DNA of 63,589 nt from Actinomycetales bacterium (GTDB taxonomy: Bacteria > Actinomycetota > Actinomycetes > S36-B12): assembly GCA_018970025.1 (NCBI GenBank), contig JAGWXF010000019.1, positions 1 through 63,589 of the forward strand, in the 5' to 3' direction. Below the pieces are notes generated by a model. The model did no database searches. It saw nothing but the letters and a program-made list of their open reading frames with translations, and was not told where the DNA came from. Every line of letters starts with the position of its first letter. Within the stretch, counting starts at the first letter, position 1. Made by a program: the position numbers and the translations under genes. Positions 36,019 through 44,631 of this stretch are shown one piece after another.

Positions 36019-37203
36019 TCAGCGGGTGCGGCACGAGCCGGTCGGCACCGCCTGCGAGGCGCGGCGGCCCTGGGCCGCGAGGCCCGCAAGATCGGCCACC
36101 GCGATCGCGTAGCCGGTCTGCGGGCTGCTCGCCCCCGACCCGAAGACCATCCCGAACACGCTGCCCCGGGGGCTCACCAGCGGTCCACCCGAGTTGCCGG
36201 GCTCGACCTCCCCGCGGAAGGACACCACCTCGCGATCAACCCCGGCCCGGCCATAGATGTCATCACCGCGTGCCGGGAAGGCCGCTCGAACTCGTGCGGC
36301 CCCGACCGTCAGCCCACCGCCGCCCGGGTAGCCCATGACGACCGCATCGTCACCGGTGCGCGGCGGCGAGGTGGAGAAGTCCAGGGCGGGCGCCTTCAGC
36401 CCCCGCACCCGCAGGACGGCGACATCGAGCCGCGGGTCGAAGGCCATCACCGTGGCCGGCAGCCCCTGCCCCCCGGGTGCCTGCACGATCGGTTGGTCGA
36501 CGCCGGCAACCACGTGCGCATTGGTCATCACCAGGCCGCGGCCGATGATGAACCCCGACCCGGTGACCGAGGTATGGCACTGCGGGGCCTCACCCCGCAC
36601 CAGCACGACCGAGGCCATCGCCCGCCGCGCGCCGCGGGTCTGGCTCGCGGCTGGATCGACCTCCGGCACGTCAGGGCCGGTCACCTCGGCGAGGGCGGAG
36701 AACACCCGCGGAGCGGCCGTCGTCCCGATGGCGTCGCGCACCCGCTGGAAGCCATCGCGCACCTGATCCGGCACGATCGAGTCCAAGGCCAGGACCATGC
36801 GGGAGCCGCGCACCGGCTCTGCCGTCGCCGGCAGCGAGGCCAGGGCGCTGGCGATGATCCAGGTGATGATCGCCAGCGCCAGCACGTTCAGGGCGGCCCC
36901 GCCCAGGCTGTCCACCAGCGCTGCCGGGGTCCAGGTCACCTGGCTGCGCAACGTCCGGCCGGCCAGCGAGCAGGCCACCTGCCCGAGCACCGCGCAGCCG
37001 AGGATCGCGCCCGCAAGAACCACGGCGCGCAGCGGCCCCTCCGGCACGAAGCCCTCGATGACCGAGGGCAGCAGCAGGACGGCACCGATGCCGCCGCCGA
37101 GGAAGCCGGCGAACGAGAGCACGCCGACCATGAAGCCCTGGCGCCAGCCGGCCCAGGCGAAGGCGATGACCGCTCCGACCAGGACCCAGTCGACGATCGT
37201 CAT
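36019..37203 (-). CDS. marP: MarP-type membrane serine protease
   Basis: 394 residues. Four N-terminal membrane helices (CvpA/colicin V domain), then a trypsin-like periplasmic protease: His in TNAHVV (about 228), Asp in DPRLDVAV (about 262) and Ser in GNSGGP (about 334). A Cys in QCHTS and one three residues from the C-terminus match the redox disulfide of MarP. In mycobacteria MarP is needed for acid resistance. ATGA overlap with the NUDIX gene upstream. Confidence 0.93.
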   Translation of the reverse strand: MTIVDWVLVGAVIAFAWAGWRQGFMVGVLSFAGFLGGGIGAVLLLPSVIEGFVPEGPLRAVVLAGAILGCAVLGQVACSLAGRTLRSQVTWTPAALVDSLGGAALNVLALAIITWIIASALASLPATAEPVRGSRMVLALDSIVPDQVRDGFQRVRDAIGTTAAPRVFSALAEVTGPDVPEVDPAASQTRGARRAMASVVLVRGEAPQCHTSVTGSGFIIGRGLVMTNAHVVAGVDQPIVQAPGGQGLPATVMAFDPRLDVAVLRVRGLKAPALDFSTSPPRTGDDAVVMGYPGGGGLTVGAARVRAAFPARGDDIYGRAGVDREVVSFRGEVEPGNSGGPLVSPRGSVFGMVFGSGASSPQTGYAIAVADLAGLAAQGRRASQAVPTGSCRTR

Positions 37204-37874
37204 GGCCGGTCGACCGGCTCCACCGGCAGGTCCATGATGCGGTCACGATCCCAGGTCCTCGCCCATCCCACCTCGTCCAGGAACCGCGCGAGCAGGCCAC
37301 CGGTGAAGCCCCACACGAGCATGCCGCGCACGGTGAATGCGGGCCCGACGAACCCACTGGGATGGCGGACCTGGCAGCGGTTCGCCGGATCCGACAGCTC
37401 ATCGACGCCGATCCGATGCACGGCTGCAACCTCGCCCAGGTCGGCCGGGTAGACCGGGGTGGGGTCACGCCACCAGGCGACAACGGGGGTGACGACATAG
37501 TCCGACACCGGGACCCACAGGTCCGGCAGGGTCGCAAACGGGACCACACCGGCCGGATCCAGGCCGGTCTCCTCCTGCGCCTCCCGCACCGCTGCCGCGA
37601 CGGCAGATCCATCCGTCTCGTCGAGGCCGCCGCCCGGGAAGGCCGGCTGGCCCGCATGGGAGCGCAGGTCGGCCGCCCGCTCGATGAGCAGCAGATCCGG
37701 GCCGTCGGCGAGCAGGATCAGCACGGCCGAGTGACGGCCCTGCCCGTGGGTTGGGGCATACCTGGTCAGCTGGTGCAACCTGGCCCGCCGGGCGAACGAC
37801 ACCACGGGATCCAGCCACGGCGGCAGGTCTCCGAGGACGTCCTCGATCACCGCACCCCGGCGCATCCACCTCAT
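37200..37874 (-). CDS. NUDIX hydrolase (CoA-pyrophosphatase-like)
   Basis: 224 residues. Complete Nudix box: [24 protein letters not shown] (residue pattern G-x5-E-x7-REUxEExG, here with one Asp/Glu variation), preceded by [36 protein letters not shown] elements typical of CoA diphosphatases (key part [10 protein letters not shown]). Start gives ATGA overlap with nth; stop overlaps marP. Corresponds to Rv3672c. Confidence 0.9.
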   Translation of the reverse strand: MRWMRRGAVIEDVLGDLPPWLDPVVSFARRARLHQLTRYAPTHGQGRHSAVLILLADGPDLLLIERAADLRSHAGQPAFPGGGLDETDGSAVAAAVREAQEETGLDPAGVVPFATLPDLWVPVSDYVVTPVVAWWRDPTPVYPADLGEVAAVHRIGVDELSDPANRCQVRHPSGFVGPAFTVRGMLVWGFTGGLLARFLDEVGWARTWDRDRIMDLPVEPVDRP

Positions 37875-38566
37875 CCGCGCCCCTGATCGCGAACCAGGGC
37901 CGAGGCTGCCGCCGGATCGGTGGGGCCCTCGCCATAGGACGGGCACCACCGGGCCACGCTGCAGGCCCCGCAGGCGGGCTTGCGGGCATGGCATCGGCGC
38001 CGGCCGTGCCAGATGACCAGCTGCGATGCTCGGGTCCAGTCCTTGCGGGCGATCAGCGCCATCGCGTCATGCTCCACCTTCACCGGATCGGAGTGCTCCG
38101 TCCAGCCGAATCGGCGGGCCAGGCGGCCGAAGTGGGTGTCGACGGTGATCCCGGGGATGCCGTATGCCTCCCCGAGCACGACATTCGCCGTCTTGCGGCC
38201 CACTCCGGGCAGGGTGGTCAGGGCAGCCAGCTCGGCCGGGACCTGCCCGTCGAAGCGATCGCACAGGGCCTGGCCGATGCCCATGATGGTGGCGGCCTTC
38301 TGTCGGAAGAAGCCGGTGGGCGCGATCATTGCCTCGAGCTCGGCTCGATCGGCCGATGCATAGGCCACGGCATCCGGATACGCGGCGAACAGGGCGGGGG
38401 TGACCTTGTTCACCCGCTGATCGGTGCACTGGGCGCTCAGCACGGTGGCAACGAGCAGTTCCAGCGGCGTGCGGAAGTCCAGCTCGCAGTGCACGTCCGG
38501 GTACTGCGCGGCCAGCGCGGTGATGATGGATCTCGCCCGCCGCTTGCGTGCCGCAGGTTCGTCCAC
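37871..38566 (-). CDS. nth: Endonuclease III
   Basis: 231 residues from a GTG with TACGCT six bases upstream (leaderless); the longer frame is unsupported. Helix-hairpin-helix [14 protein letters not shown] with the catalytic Lys, [11 protein letters not shown] with the catalytic Asp, and a C-terminal [4Fe-4S] cluster with Cys spacing 6-2-5. Removes oxidised pyrimidines and nicks abasic sites. Heads an nth-NUDIX-marP operon, divergent from crp. Confidence 0.95.
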   Translation of the reverse strand: MDEPAARKRRARSIITALAAQYPDVHCELDFRTPLELLVATVLSAQCTDQRVNKVTPALFAAYPDAVAYASADRAELEAMIAPTGFFRQKAATIMGIGQALCDRFDGQVPAELAALTTLPGVGRKTANVVLGEAYGIPGITVDTHFGRLARRFGWTEHSDPVKVEHDAMALIARKDWTRASQLVIWHGRRRCHARKPACGACSVARWCPSYGEGPTDPAAASALVRDQGRG

Positions 38567-38655
38567 GGGGCCAGCGTAAGCGGCTGCGAGGTGATGGGCC
38601 GGGAAGCATGGTCGGGGTCCGCCGATGCCGGTCGGCGGCCCGATGCGCCATGGGC

Positions 38656-38661
38656 CACAAT
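38656..38661 (+). promoter_or_regulatory. -10 box of crp
   Basis: CACAAT, six bases before the GTG start of crp, and the back-to-back TACGCT (38573-38578, minus) six bases before nth. The 101-base divergent region has one short-leader promoter per side. Confidence 0.5.
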
Positions 38662-38667
38662 GGGGAC

Positions 38668-39342
38668 GTGGATGACGCCCTCGCGACCGCTCCGCTGTTC
38701 GCGGCCCTGGACCCTGAGGGTGCCCAGGCACTGCGCTCATCGCTGGTCGAGCGGTCGGTCGTCAAGGGCGAGGTGCTGTTCACCGAGGGCGAGCCCGGGG
38801 ATCGGATGTACATGATCCTGGAGGGCAAGGTGAAGCTGGGGCAGACCTCCAGTGATGGACGGGAGTCGCTGCTCGGCGTGCTCGGCCCTGGGGAGATGTT
38901 CGGCGAGCTGAGCCTGTTCGATCCAGGTCAGCGCACCTCGACCGCTACTGCGCTCACCGACGCCGTCGTCGTCGGGCTCGGAAATGAGCAGCTCAAGCCC
39001 TGGCTGACCGGTCGGCCCGAGGTTGCCGCGGCCCTCCTGCAGGCCCTGGCCCGGCGCCTGCGCCGCACCAATGAGGCGATGGCCGACCTGGTCTTCTCGG
39101 ACGTCCCCGGCCGCGTGGCCAAGGCCCTGATGGACCTCGGCGAGAAGTTCGGCGAGATCACCCCCGAGGGCCTGCTGGTCACCCATGACATGACCCAGGA
39201 GGAGATCGCCCAGCTGGTCGGCGCCTCCCGGGAGACGGTCAACAAGGCGCTGGCCGACTTCGCCCAGCGCGGCTGGATCCGGCTGGAGTCCCGCCAGGTG
39301 CTCATCCTCGATATCGAGCGACTCGGTCGGCGCGCTCGCTAG
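38668..39342 (+). CDS. crp: Crp/Fnr-family transcriptional regulator
   Basis: 224 residues from GTG. cAMP-binding beta-roll with [22 protein letters not shown] (key GELS and RTSTA), long dimer helix, and C-terminal winged [27 protein letters not shown] (key part [11 protein letters not shown]). Homologous by position to Rv3676, the cAMP-responsive global regulator of mycobacteria. Confidence 0.95.
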   Translation: MDDALATAPLFAALDPEGAQALRSSLVERSVVKGEVLFTEGEPGDRMYMILEGKVKLGQTSSDGRESLLGVLGPGEMFGELSLFDPGQRTSTATALTDAVVVGLGNEQLKPWLTGRPEVAAALLQALARRLRRTNEAMADLVFSDVPGRVAKALMDLGEKFGEITPEGLLVTHDMTQEEIAQLVGASRETVNKALADFAQRGWIRLESRQVLILDIERLGRRAR

Positions 39343-39357
39343 CTGCGCCGGCCCCGC

Positions 39358-40221
39358 TCAGTCCACGTAGCCCGCTCGACCGGAGTTTCGTTCGCGCACG
39401 GTGTCCCCCTGCTCGGCCAGGTAGGCGAGTTGCGCTCGGACCGACCATTCAGCCGCCGGCCACACCTGCTTGGGTACGGCCGCGTAGACGATGGCCACCA
39501 CCTCGGACGCATCCACCGCCCCGGCCTGCACCGCCTCGCGCACCTCCGCCAGCCTGGCCCGGCGGTGGTCGAGGTAGGCATCGATGATCTCCACCGGGGC
39601 AGTGAGCACGGGCCCGTGCCCGGGCAGCAGGGTGCGCACGCCCCCGGCGTGGGCGAGGTCCCGCAGCCGGTCCAGTGACTGCAAGTAGTCGCCGAGCCTG
39701 CCATCCGGCCAGGCGACCACCGTCGTGCCGCGACCCAGCACGGTGTCGCCGGTGAGCACGCTTCCCTCGTCGGCAATGCGCAGGCAGACGCTGTCGGACG
39801 TATGCCCCGGCGTGCCCAGCACTTCCAGCTCCAGGCCGCCGGCGACGACGACATCCCCGGGGACCAGCCCCTCCTCGCCCAGGCAGTGCCCCGGGTCCAG
39901 GGCCCGCACCGGGGCGCCAGTCGCCTCCGCGAGATCGCGCACGAGGTCGCAGTGGTCCGGATGCCCGTGGGTCAGCAGGATCGCCTCGATCCGCGCATCC
40001 TGCGCGGCCTGGAGAATCGCGCCCAGGTGCACCGGGTCGGCTGGGCCGGGATCAACGACGGCGCACGTGTCGGCATCCGGTGCCCGAAGGATCCAGGTAT
40101 TCGTCCCGTCGAGGGTCATCGGCGATGGATTGGGGGCCAGCACGCAGGTGGCGGACGCCGTCACGGCACCGCCGTGCCATGGCTCGGCCGAGCCGATGAC
40201 GGGCAGGACGCGACCGGACAT
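39358..40221 (-). CDS. Metallo-beta-lactamase-fold hydrolase (Rv3677c-like)
   Basis: 287 residues from the ATG at 40221. Zinc motif THGHPDH, further ligands in GTPGHTSDSV and LTGDTVL and in LLPGHGPV, and a C-terminal winged-helix-like tail as in LACTB2-type hydrolases. Function uncertain; LACTB2 relatives are endoribonucleases. Follows the NUDIX gene by seven bases. Confidence 0.88.
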   Translation of the reverse strand: MSGRVLPVIGSAEPWHGGAVTASATCVLAPNPSPMTLDGTNTWILRAPDADTCAVVDPGPADPVHLGAILQAAQDARIEAILLTHGHPDHCDLVRDLAEATGAPVRALDPGHCLGEEGLVPGDVVVAGGLELEVLGTPGHTSDSVCLRIADEGSVLTGDTVLGRGTTVVAWPDGRLGDYLQSLDRLRDLAHAGGVRTLLPGHGPVLTAPVEIIDAYLDHRRARLAEVREAVQAGAVDASEVVAIVYAAVPKQVWPAAEWSVRAQLAYLAEQGDTVRERNSGRAGYVD

Positions 40222-40228
40222 GCGGTGC

Positions 40229-41050
40229 CTAGGGCGCCCGCATCGCGGACGGCACCCCGGTAGCTCCCAGGACCTCGGATGCCTCCGGAGGGCCGAGTCG
40301 CTCGGCGAGGATGGCTCCGGTGCGCTCATTGAGGATGACCCAGCGCAGCGAGCCGTCCGCGTTCAGCACCGGGTGCGGCATCCGCGGGGCCAGGTCGCGC
40401 TGCGCCCCGGCCGCCAGGATCGCCGCGGCATCGCCATGGTCAGCCAGGAACTCCAGGACGGCCACGGTGGGCGGCAGCATCGGCATCGAACCCGAACGAT
40501 GGGCGCCGAGGGCCTGTGTGGGTGGCAGCCACGCCACGGCATCCGCCTCGGTGCCGCGCGGGGTGGCGTCCTGACCATCGGGCACGACGGCGGCGAAGAA
40601 GCGCACGTCATAGCGATGGGTCTCGACCTCGGGGGTGATCCAGTGATCGATGAGCACCAGGCCGTCGGCACCGAGCTCGACACTCGCCTCCTCCTCGACC
40701 TCCCGGATGGCGCACGCGACCAGGGCACGCAGCTGGGCCTCGTCTGCGCCGGCCCGAGCCGCCTCGGTTGCGAAGGGGAAGGCATCCGCTGGCAGGTCCT
40801 CACCGACGATCCGGTCGATGGCATCGACCCGGCCGCCGGGGAACACGTGCATGCCTGGAGCGAAGGCCATGGTGCGCGCCCGCCGCATCAGGTAGGTCTC
40901 GGTACCCGCCTGACCATCGCGCAGCAGCACCACCGTTGCGGCGTCGCGCAGCGGCGGGGGCGTCCAACTGCCATCGCCGCGTGCCAGGGCCTGCGCTCGG
41001 GCCAGGAAGCCGTCGAGCGTCGCCTCCACCCGTGACGTGGCCTCAGGCAT
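40229..41050 (-). CDS. NUDIX hydrolase with an expanded Nudix box (NUDT19-like)
   Basis: 273 residues. The box is split: FPGGRVD is separated from AIREVEEEASVELG by roughly 50 residues. That insertion is a feature of the NUDT19-like group, whose members hydrolyse CoA derivatives. Start ATG overlaps the RidA gene by eight bases; the longer frame is unsupported. Part of the leftward RidA-NUDIX-MBL operon. Confidence 0.85.
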   Translation of the reverse strand: MPEATSRVEATLDGFLARAQALARGDGSWTPPPLRDAATVVLLRDGQAGTETYLMRRARTMAFAPGMHVFPGGRVDAIDRIVGEDLPADAFPFATEAARAGADEAQLRALVACAIREVEEEASVELGADGLVLIDHWITPEVETHRYDVRFFAAVVPDGQDATPRGTEADAVAWLPPTQALGAHRSGSMPMLPPTVAVLEFLADHGDAAAILAAGAQRDLAPRMPHPVLNADGSLRWVILNERTGAILAERLGPPEASEVLGATGVPSAMRAP

Positions 41051-41513
41051 TGCGCAGCTCGACCACCATCTCCACCTCGACCGGTGCGTCGAGCGGGAGC
41101 ACGGCGACGCCGACGGCCGAGCGGGCGTGGGCACCGGCCTCCCCGAAGGCCTCTTTCAGCAGGTTGCTGGCGCCGTTCATGACCGCCGGCTGCGAGGTGA
41201 AGTCCGGCGCGGAGGCGACGAACCCCACCACCTTGACGACGCGAGCGACCTGGTCGAGATCGCCGATCACCGACTTCGCGGCAGCGATCGCATTCAGAGC
41301 GCAGATGCGAGCCAGCTCAGCTGCCTCCTCCGCCGTGACCGCGGCCCCGACCTTGCCCGTCCGCGGCAGTGCGCCGTCGACGAAGGGCAGCTGACCCGCT
41401 GTGTAGACATATGCCCCGCTGCGAACCGCGGGCACGTACGAGGCGACCGGCGTGGCGACCTCGGGCAGGGTGAGCCCAAGGGCAGCGAGCCGGGCCTCGA
41501 CCTGGGATGCCAT
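41043..41513 (-). CDS. RidA-family protein
   Basis: 156 residues. RidA/YjgF fold with GAYVYTAGQLPFVDG, LDQVARVVKVVGFVASAPDF (part: VARVVKVVGFV) and HARSAVGVAVLPLDAPVEVEM, keeping the Arg that binds substrate carboxylates. Deaminates reactive enamines/imines from PLP enzymes. Corresponds to Rv3678c. Confidence 0.93.
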   Translation of the reverse strand: MASQVEARLAALGLTLPEVATPVASYVPAVRSGAYVYTAGQLPFVDGALPRTGKVGAAVTAEEAAELARICALNAIAAAKSVIGDLDQVARVVKVVGFVASAPDFTSQPAVMNGASNLLKEAFGEAGAHARSAVGVAVLPLDAPVEVEMVVELRNA

Positions 41514-41521
41514 GGCCTCCC

Positions 41522-41677
41522 CTAGCCGATCGGTCGCTTGAGGTACGCGACATTGCTCTCCGGGTTCGGCCCCGGTACCACCTGCACCAGTTCCCAGCCG
41601 TCGCTGCCCCAGGTATCAAGGATCTGCTTGGTCGCGTGTACCAGGAGGGGGACGGTGGCGTACTCCCATTTCGTCAT
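41522..41677 (-). CDS. Small DUF4177 protein
   Basis: 51 residues: MTKWEYATVPLL ... GSDGWELVQVVPG, the DUF4177 pattern. TACTGT lies six bases before the ATG (leaderless). The longer frame upstream would be antisense to the divergent promoter. Function unknown; conserved next to RidA and ArsA genes in actinobacteria (Rv3678A-like). Confidence 0.85.
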   Translation of the reverse strand: MTKWEYATVPLLVHATKQILDTWGSDGWELVQVVPGPNPESNVAYLKRPIG

Positions 41678-41759
41678 GGGCCGACAGTAGCCAAGGCGGG
41701 ACGCCTTGCTGCGAGCGGCCATGAACTCGCTGCGAGCGGCCATGACGGCGACATGGAAC

Positions 41760-41765
41760 TACGCT
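41760..41765 (+). promoter_or_regulatory. -10 box of the ArsA-like operon
   Basis: TACGCT six bases before the GTG at 41772, with the mirror box TACTGT for the divergent DUF4177 gene at 41684-41689. Both fit leaderless transcription. Confidence 0.5.
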
Positions 41766-41771
41766 GGCAGC

Positions 41772-42764
41772 GTGACGACCGCCTCCCTCGGGCCGGGTGT
41801 CGCGCTGCACGTGGTGTCCGGCAAGGGGGGGACCGGCAAGACGACCGTGAGCGCGGCCGTGGCCCTGGCCCTGGCATCGCAGGGCAGGCGAACCCTGCTC
41901 ATGGAGGTCGAGGGCCGGCAGGGCATCGCCCAGCTGTTCGACGTGCCGCCGTTGCCGTATCAGGAGCGCAAGGTCGCCGTCGCCCCCGGTGGCGGGGAGG
42001 TCTGGGCCCTGGCAGTGGACGCGGAGGACGCCCTGCTGGACTACCTGGAGATCTTCTACAACCTGCGCCGCGCTGGATCGGCCCTGCGCCGGATGGGCGC
42101 GGTCGACTTCGCCACCACCATCGCCCCGGGCCTGCGCGATGTCCTGCTCACCGGCAAGGCGATCGAGGTCGTGCGGCGCACGGACAAGGCTGCCCCCGAT
42201 GCCTATGACGCGGTCGTGCTGGACGCTCCCCCGACCGGGCGCATCTGCCGGTTCCTCAACGTGAACTCCGAGGTGTCCGGCCTGGCGAAGGTCGGGCCCA
42301 TCCGCAACCACGCTGACCTGGTCATGAGCGTGATCGCGTCCCCGCGCACTGCCGTCCACCTAGTGAGCCTGCTGGAGGAGATGCCCGTCCAGGAGACGAT
42401 CGATGCGGTGGCCGAGCTGCGCGAGAATCGGCTGCCCGTCGGCGGCATCTTCGTGAACATGACGCGGCCGCCGATGCTGACCGAGGAGCAGCTGGACCAG
42501 GCCCGCGAGGGACGGCTGCCGGCGGAGCAGATCGCAGCCTTGGCGCAGCAGGCTGGCCTGCGGCAGGACGCGGCAACCGTGGCTGCCGCGCTCGTGCTCG
42601 AGGGCCAGGATCACGCCCAGCGGGTGGACCTCGAGCGCCGTGAGCTGCAGCGGATCGCCGACCTGGGCCTGCCGACCCTGACCCTGCCGCTCCTGGCCGA
42701 TGGCATCGACCTGGGCGGGCTGTACGCCCTGGCAGGGATCCTGCGCGAGGGGGGCGTGCGATGA
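41772..42764 (+). CDS. ArsA/GET3-like ATPase, first of pair
   Basis: 330 residues from GTG. Deviant P-loop GKGGTGKTT near residue 20, then [14 protein letters not shown] and [15 protein letters not shown]. ArsA-family anion-pump/GET3-like ATPase; probably pairs with the next gene (Rv3679/Rv3680 in M. tuberculosis form a heterodimer). No ArsB or other arsenic gene is near. Confidence 0.92.
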   Translation: MTTASLGPGVALHVVSGKGGTGKTTVSAAVALALASQGRRTLLMEVEGRQGIAQLFDVPPLPYQERKVAVAPGGGEVWALAVDAEDALLDYLEIFYNLRRAGSALRRMGAVDFATTIAPGLRDVLLTGKAIEVVRRTDKAAPDAYDAVVLDAPPTGRICRFLNVNSEVSGLAKVGPIRNHADLVMSVIASPRTAVHLVSLLEEMPVQETIDAVAELRENRLPVGGIFVNMTRPPMLTEEQLDQAREGRLPAEQIAALAQQAGLRQDAATVAAALVLEGQDHAQRVDLERRELQRIADLGLPTLTLPLLADGIDLGGLYALAGILREGGVR

Positions 42765-43948
42765 GGACGTCCGGCGTCCGGCTGGATGCGCCTCTGCTGG
42801 GCATCGATGAGCTGCTCGCCGATGAAGGCGTGCGCATCATCGTGTGCACGGGCGCCGGCGGGGTCGGCAAGACCACGACAGCGGCGGCAGTGGCCCTGCG
42901 CGCCGCGGAGTCGGGCAGGCGGGTATGCGTGATGACGATCGACCCGGCCCGGCGGCTGGCCCAGGCGATGGGGCTGCGCTCGCTGGACAACACCCCGCGT
43001 CAGGTGCCAGGGGTCACCAGCCCCGATGGGTCCGGCTCGCTGCACGCCATGATGCTGGACATGAAGCGCACCTTCGACGAGGTCGTCGAGGCGCATGCCG
43101 ACCCCGAGCGGGCCCGGGCGATCCTGGCCAATCCGTTCTACCAGGCGCTTTCCAGCTCCTTCGCCGGGACGCAGGAGTACATGGCGATGGAGAAGCTCGG
43201 CCAGTTGCGGGCGCGCGCCGACGCCGAGGGCACCTGGGATCTCATCGTGGTCGACACCCCGCCGTCCCGAAGCGCCCTGGACTTCCTCGATGCCCCGGAG
43301 CGGCTCGGGTCGTTCCTGGACGGCCGGTTCATCAGGGTGCTGACCGCGCCTGCCCGCGGGGCCGGCCGGGGCATCGGCAAGCTGGCGGCAATGGGCTTCG
43401 GCCTGTTCACGAATGTGCTCAACAAGATCCTCGGTGCCCAGGTGCTGGTCGACGTCGGCACCTTCGTCGCCGCGATCGACACCACCTTCGGCGGGTTCCG
43501 GGAGCGGGCCGATGCGACCTATGCCCTGCTCAAGGACCGGGGAACGGCCTTCGTGGTGGTGGCGGCGCCAGAGCGGGATGCCCTGCGCGAGGCGTCCTAC
43601 TTCGTCGAACGGCTCGAGGCCGATGACATGCCGCTGGCCGGGCTGGTGCTGAACCGGGTGCAGCAGGTGACCCTGCCAGAGGTGACCCCCGAGCAGGCCC
43701 TCGCGGCCGCTGATCGAATTTCGGACGAGGACGGCTCGGACGCCCGCAGCGACGCGGGCCTGACGGCAGCGCTGCTGCGCCTGCACGCCGACCGGCAGCG
43801 CATCGCGGCCCGGCAGCGACATCTCGCGGAGCGGTTCACGGCCGCCCATCCCGGCGTGGCCGCGACAACCGTGCCGGCACTGCCAGGTGACGTCCACGAT
43901 CTCGACGGCCTGCGCGAGGTCGGCGCCTATCTAGCCGACCCCTGCTAG
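42761..43948 (+). CDS. ArsA/GET3-like ATPase, second of pair
   Basis: 395 residues, ATGA overlap with the first ATPase gene. P-loop [24 protein letters not shown] and [20 protein letters not shown] in parts. Likely partner subunit of the preceding ATPase; the M. tuberculosis pair has been linked to glycerol/redox stress. The stop codon is embedded in a 14-bp duplication. Confidence 0.92.
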   Translation: MRTSGVRLDAPLLGIDELLADEGVRIIVCTGAGGVGKTTTAAAVALRAAESGRRVCVMTIDPARRLAQAMGLRSLDNTPRQVPGVTSPDGSGSLHAMMLDMKRTFDEVVEAHADPERARAILANPFYQALSSSFAGTQEYMAMEKLGQLRARADAEGTWDLIVVDTPPSRSALDFLDAPERLGSFLDGRFIRVLTAPARGAGRGIGKLAAMGFGLFTNVLNKILGAQVLVDVGTFVAAIDTTFGGFRERADATYALLKDRGTAFVVVAAPERDALREASYFVERLEADDMPLAGLVLNRVQQVTLPEVTPEQALAAADRISDEDGSDARSDAGLTAALLRLHADRQRIAARQRHLAERFTAAHPGVAATTVPALPGDVHDLDGLREVGAYLADPC

Positions 43949-43958
43949 CCGACCCCTG
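43931..43958. repeat. 14-bp tandem duplication over a stop codon
   Basis: CTAGCCGACCCCTG occurs twice in direct succession. The first copy encodes the last residues of the second ATPase and the TAG stop lies at the junction, so the protein is unchanged. Confidence 0.85.
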
Positions 43959-43961
43959 CTA

Positions 43962-44045
43962 GGCGAGTGGCCAGTCCCTTCCCCGCCGAATGGCCAGTTG
44001 TTGCACGGTTCTTCGGCGTGTCGCCAGCAACAAGTGGCCACTCGC
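43962..44045. repeat. Dispersed palindromic element, copy B
   Basis: Right arm GCAACAAGTGGCCACTCGC (44027-44045) can pair either with GAATGGCCAGTTGTTGC (43988-44004) or, through TGGCCACTCGC, with an outer GGCGAGTGGCCA (43962-43973). C-rich segment CCCTTCCCC inside and G-rich GAAGGGCAGGGAAGG after. Its right part matches copy A (near 32.85 kb) at 21 of 22 bases. Confidence 0.85.
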
Positions 44046-44130
44046 GAAGGGCAGGGAAGGCGGGCCACCGAAGGGGCGGCCGAAGGGACGGCAGGACGGC
44101 CGGGGCGGACGGGCCCGGGGCGGTCGGCGG

Positions 44131-44442
44131 TCAGCCGACCTTTGAGACAGTACCGATGAGGGACTGGCGCTCGAACTCCGTCTGAGCTGTCTGCAGCAGT
44201 TGGCGCCATGAGGTGACATGCGGCCGGCGACGGAGCAGGGCGCGCCGCTCGCGCTCGGTCATGCCGCCCCAGACTCCGAACTCAACCCGGTTGTCGAGGG
44301 CGTCGGCCAGGCACTCGGTGCGCACCGGGCAGCCAAGGCAGATCGCCTTGACCCTGTTCTGGGCCGCCCCCTGAACGAAGAGCATGTCCGGATCGGTCGT
44401 CCGACAGGCAGCCTTCGCAGCCCAGTCCGAGTCAAACGTCAT
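44131..44442 (-). CDS. WhiB-family iron-sulfur regulator
   Basis: 103 residues. Four cluster Cys at 13, 35, 38 and 44 (C-x21-C-x2-C-x5-C), the GVWGG turn and basic ERRALLRRRP tail for DNA binding. By position it resembles WhiB4 (Rv3681c), a redox sensor. AGAGGGG precedes the ATG. The upstream in-frame ATG adds 13 residues and cannot be excluded. Divergent from the PBP gene; a large palindrome lies between. Confidence 0.93.
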   Translation of the reverse strand: MTFDSDWAAKAACRTTDPDMLFVQGAAQNRVKAICLGCPVRTECLADALDNRVEFGVWGGMTERERRALLRRRPHVTSWRQLLQTAQTEFERQSLIGTVSKVG

Positions 44443-44525
44443 TCCGTCAACCCCTCTCACCCACCGATCGACGCCTGCCATCGGTGAGCGCGGACGCTAC
44501 GCTCGCAAGGCGGATCATGCATAGG

Positions 44526-44559
44526 CTCAAAATGACTATATTGACCAGGTTATTTTGAG
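44526..44559. promoter_or_regulatory. 34-bp AT-rich palindrome between whiB and the PBP gene
   Basis: CTCAAAATGAC-(12)-GTTATTTTGAG: 11-base arms with one mismatch, in the most AT-rich patch of the neighbourhood. The inner part contains TTGACC, a possible -35 for the rightward gene. A dimeric regulator site is likely; WhiB itself or a redox regulator are candidates by position only. Confidence 0.65.
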
Positions 44560-44631
44560 TGATAGCGGCACAACTGCTCGACGTGCCCGGAGGTGACGGG
44601 CGCCGGCTCCGCGACGTACCCTGATGACCCC

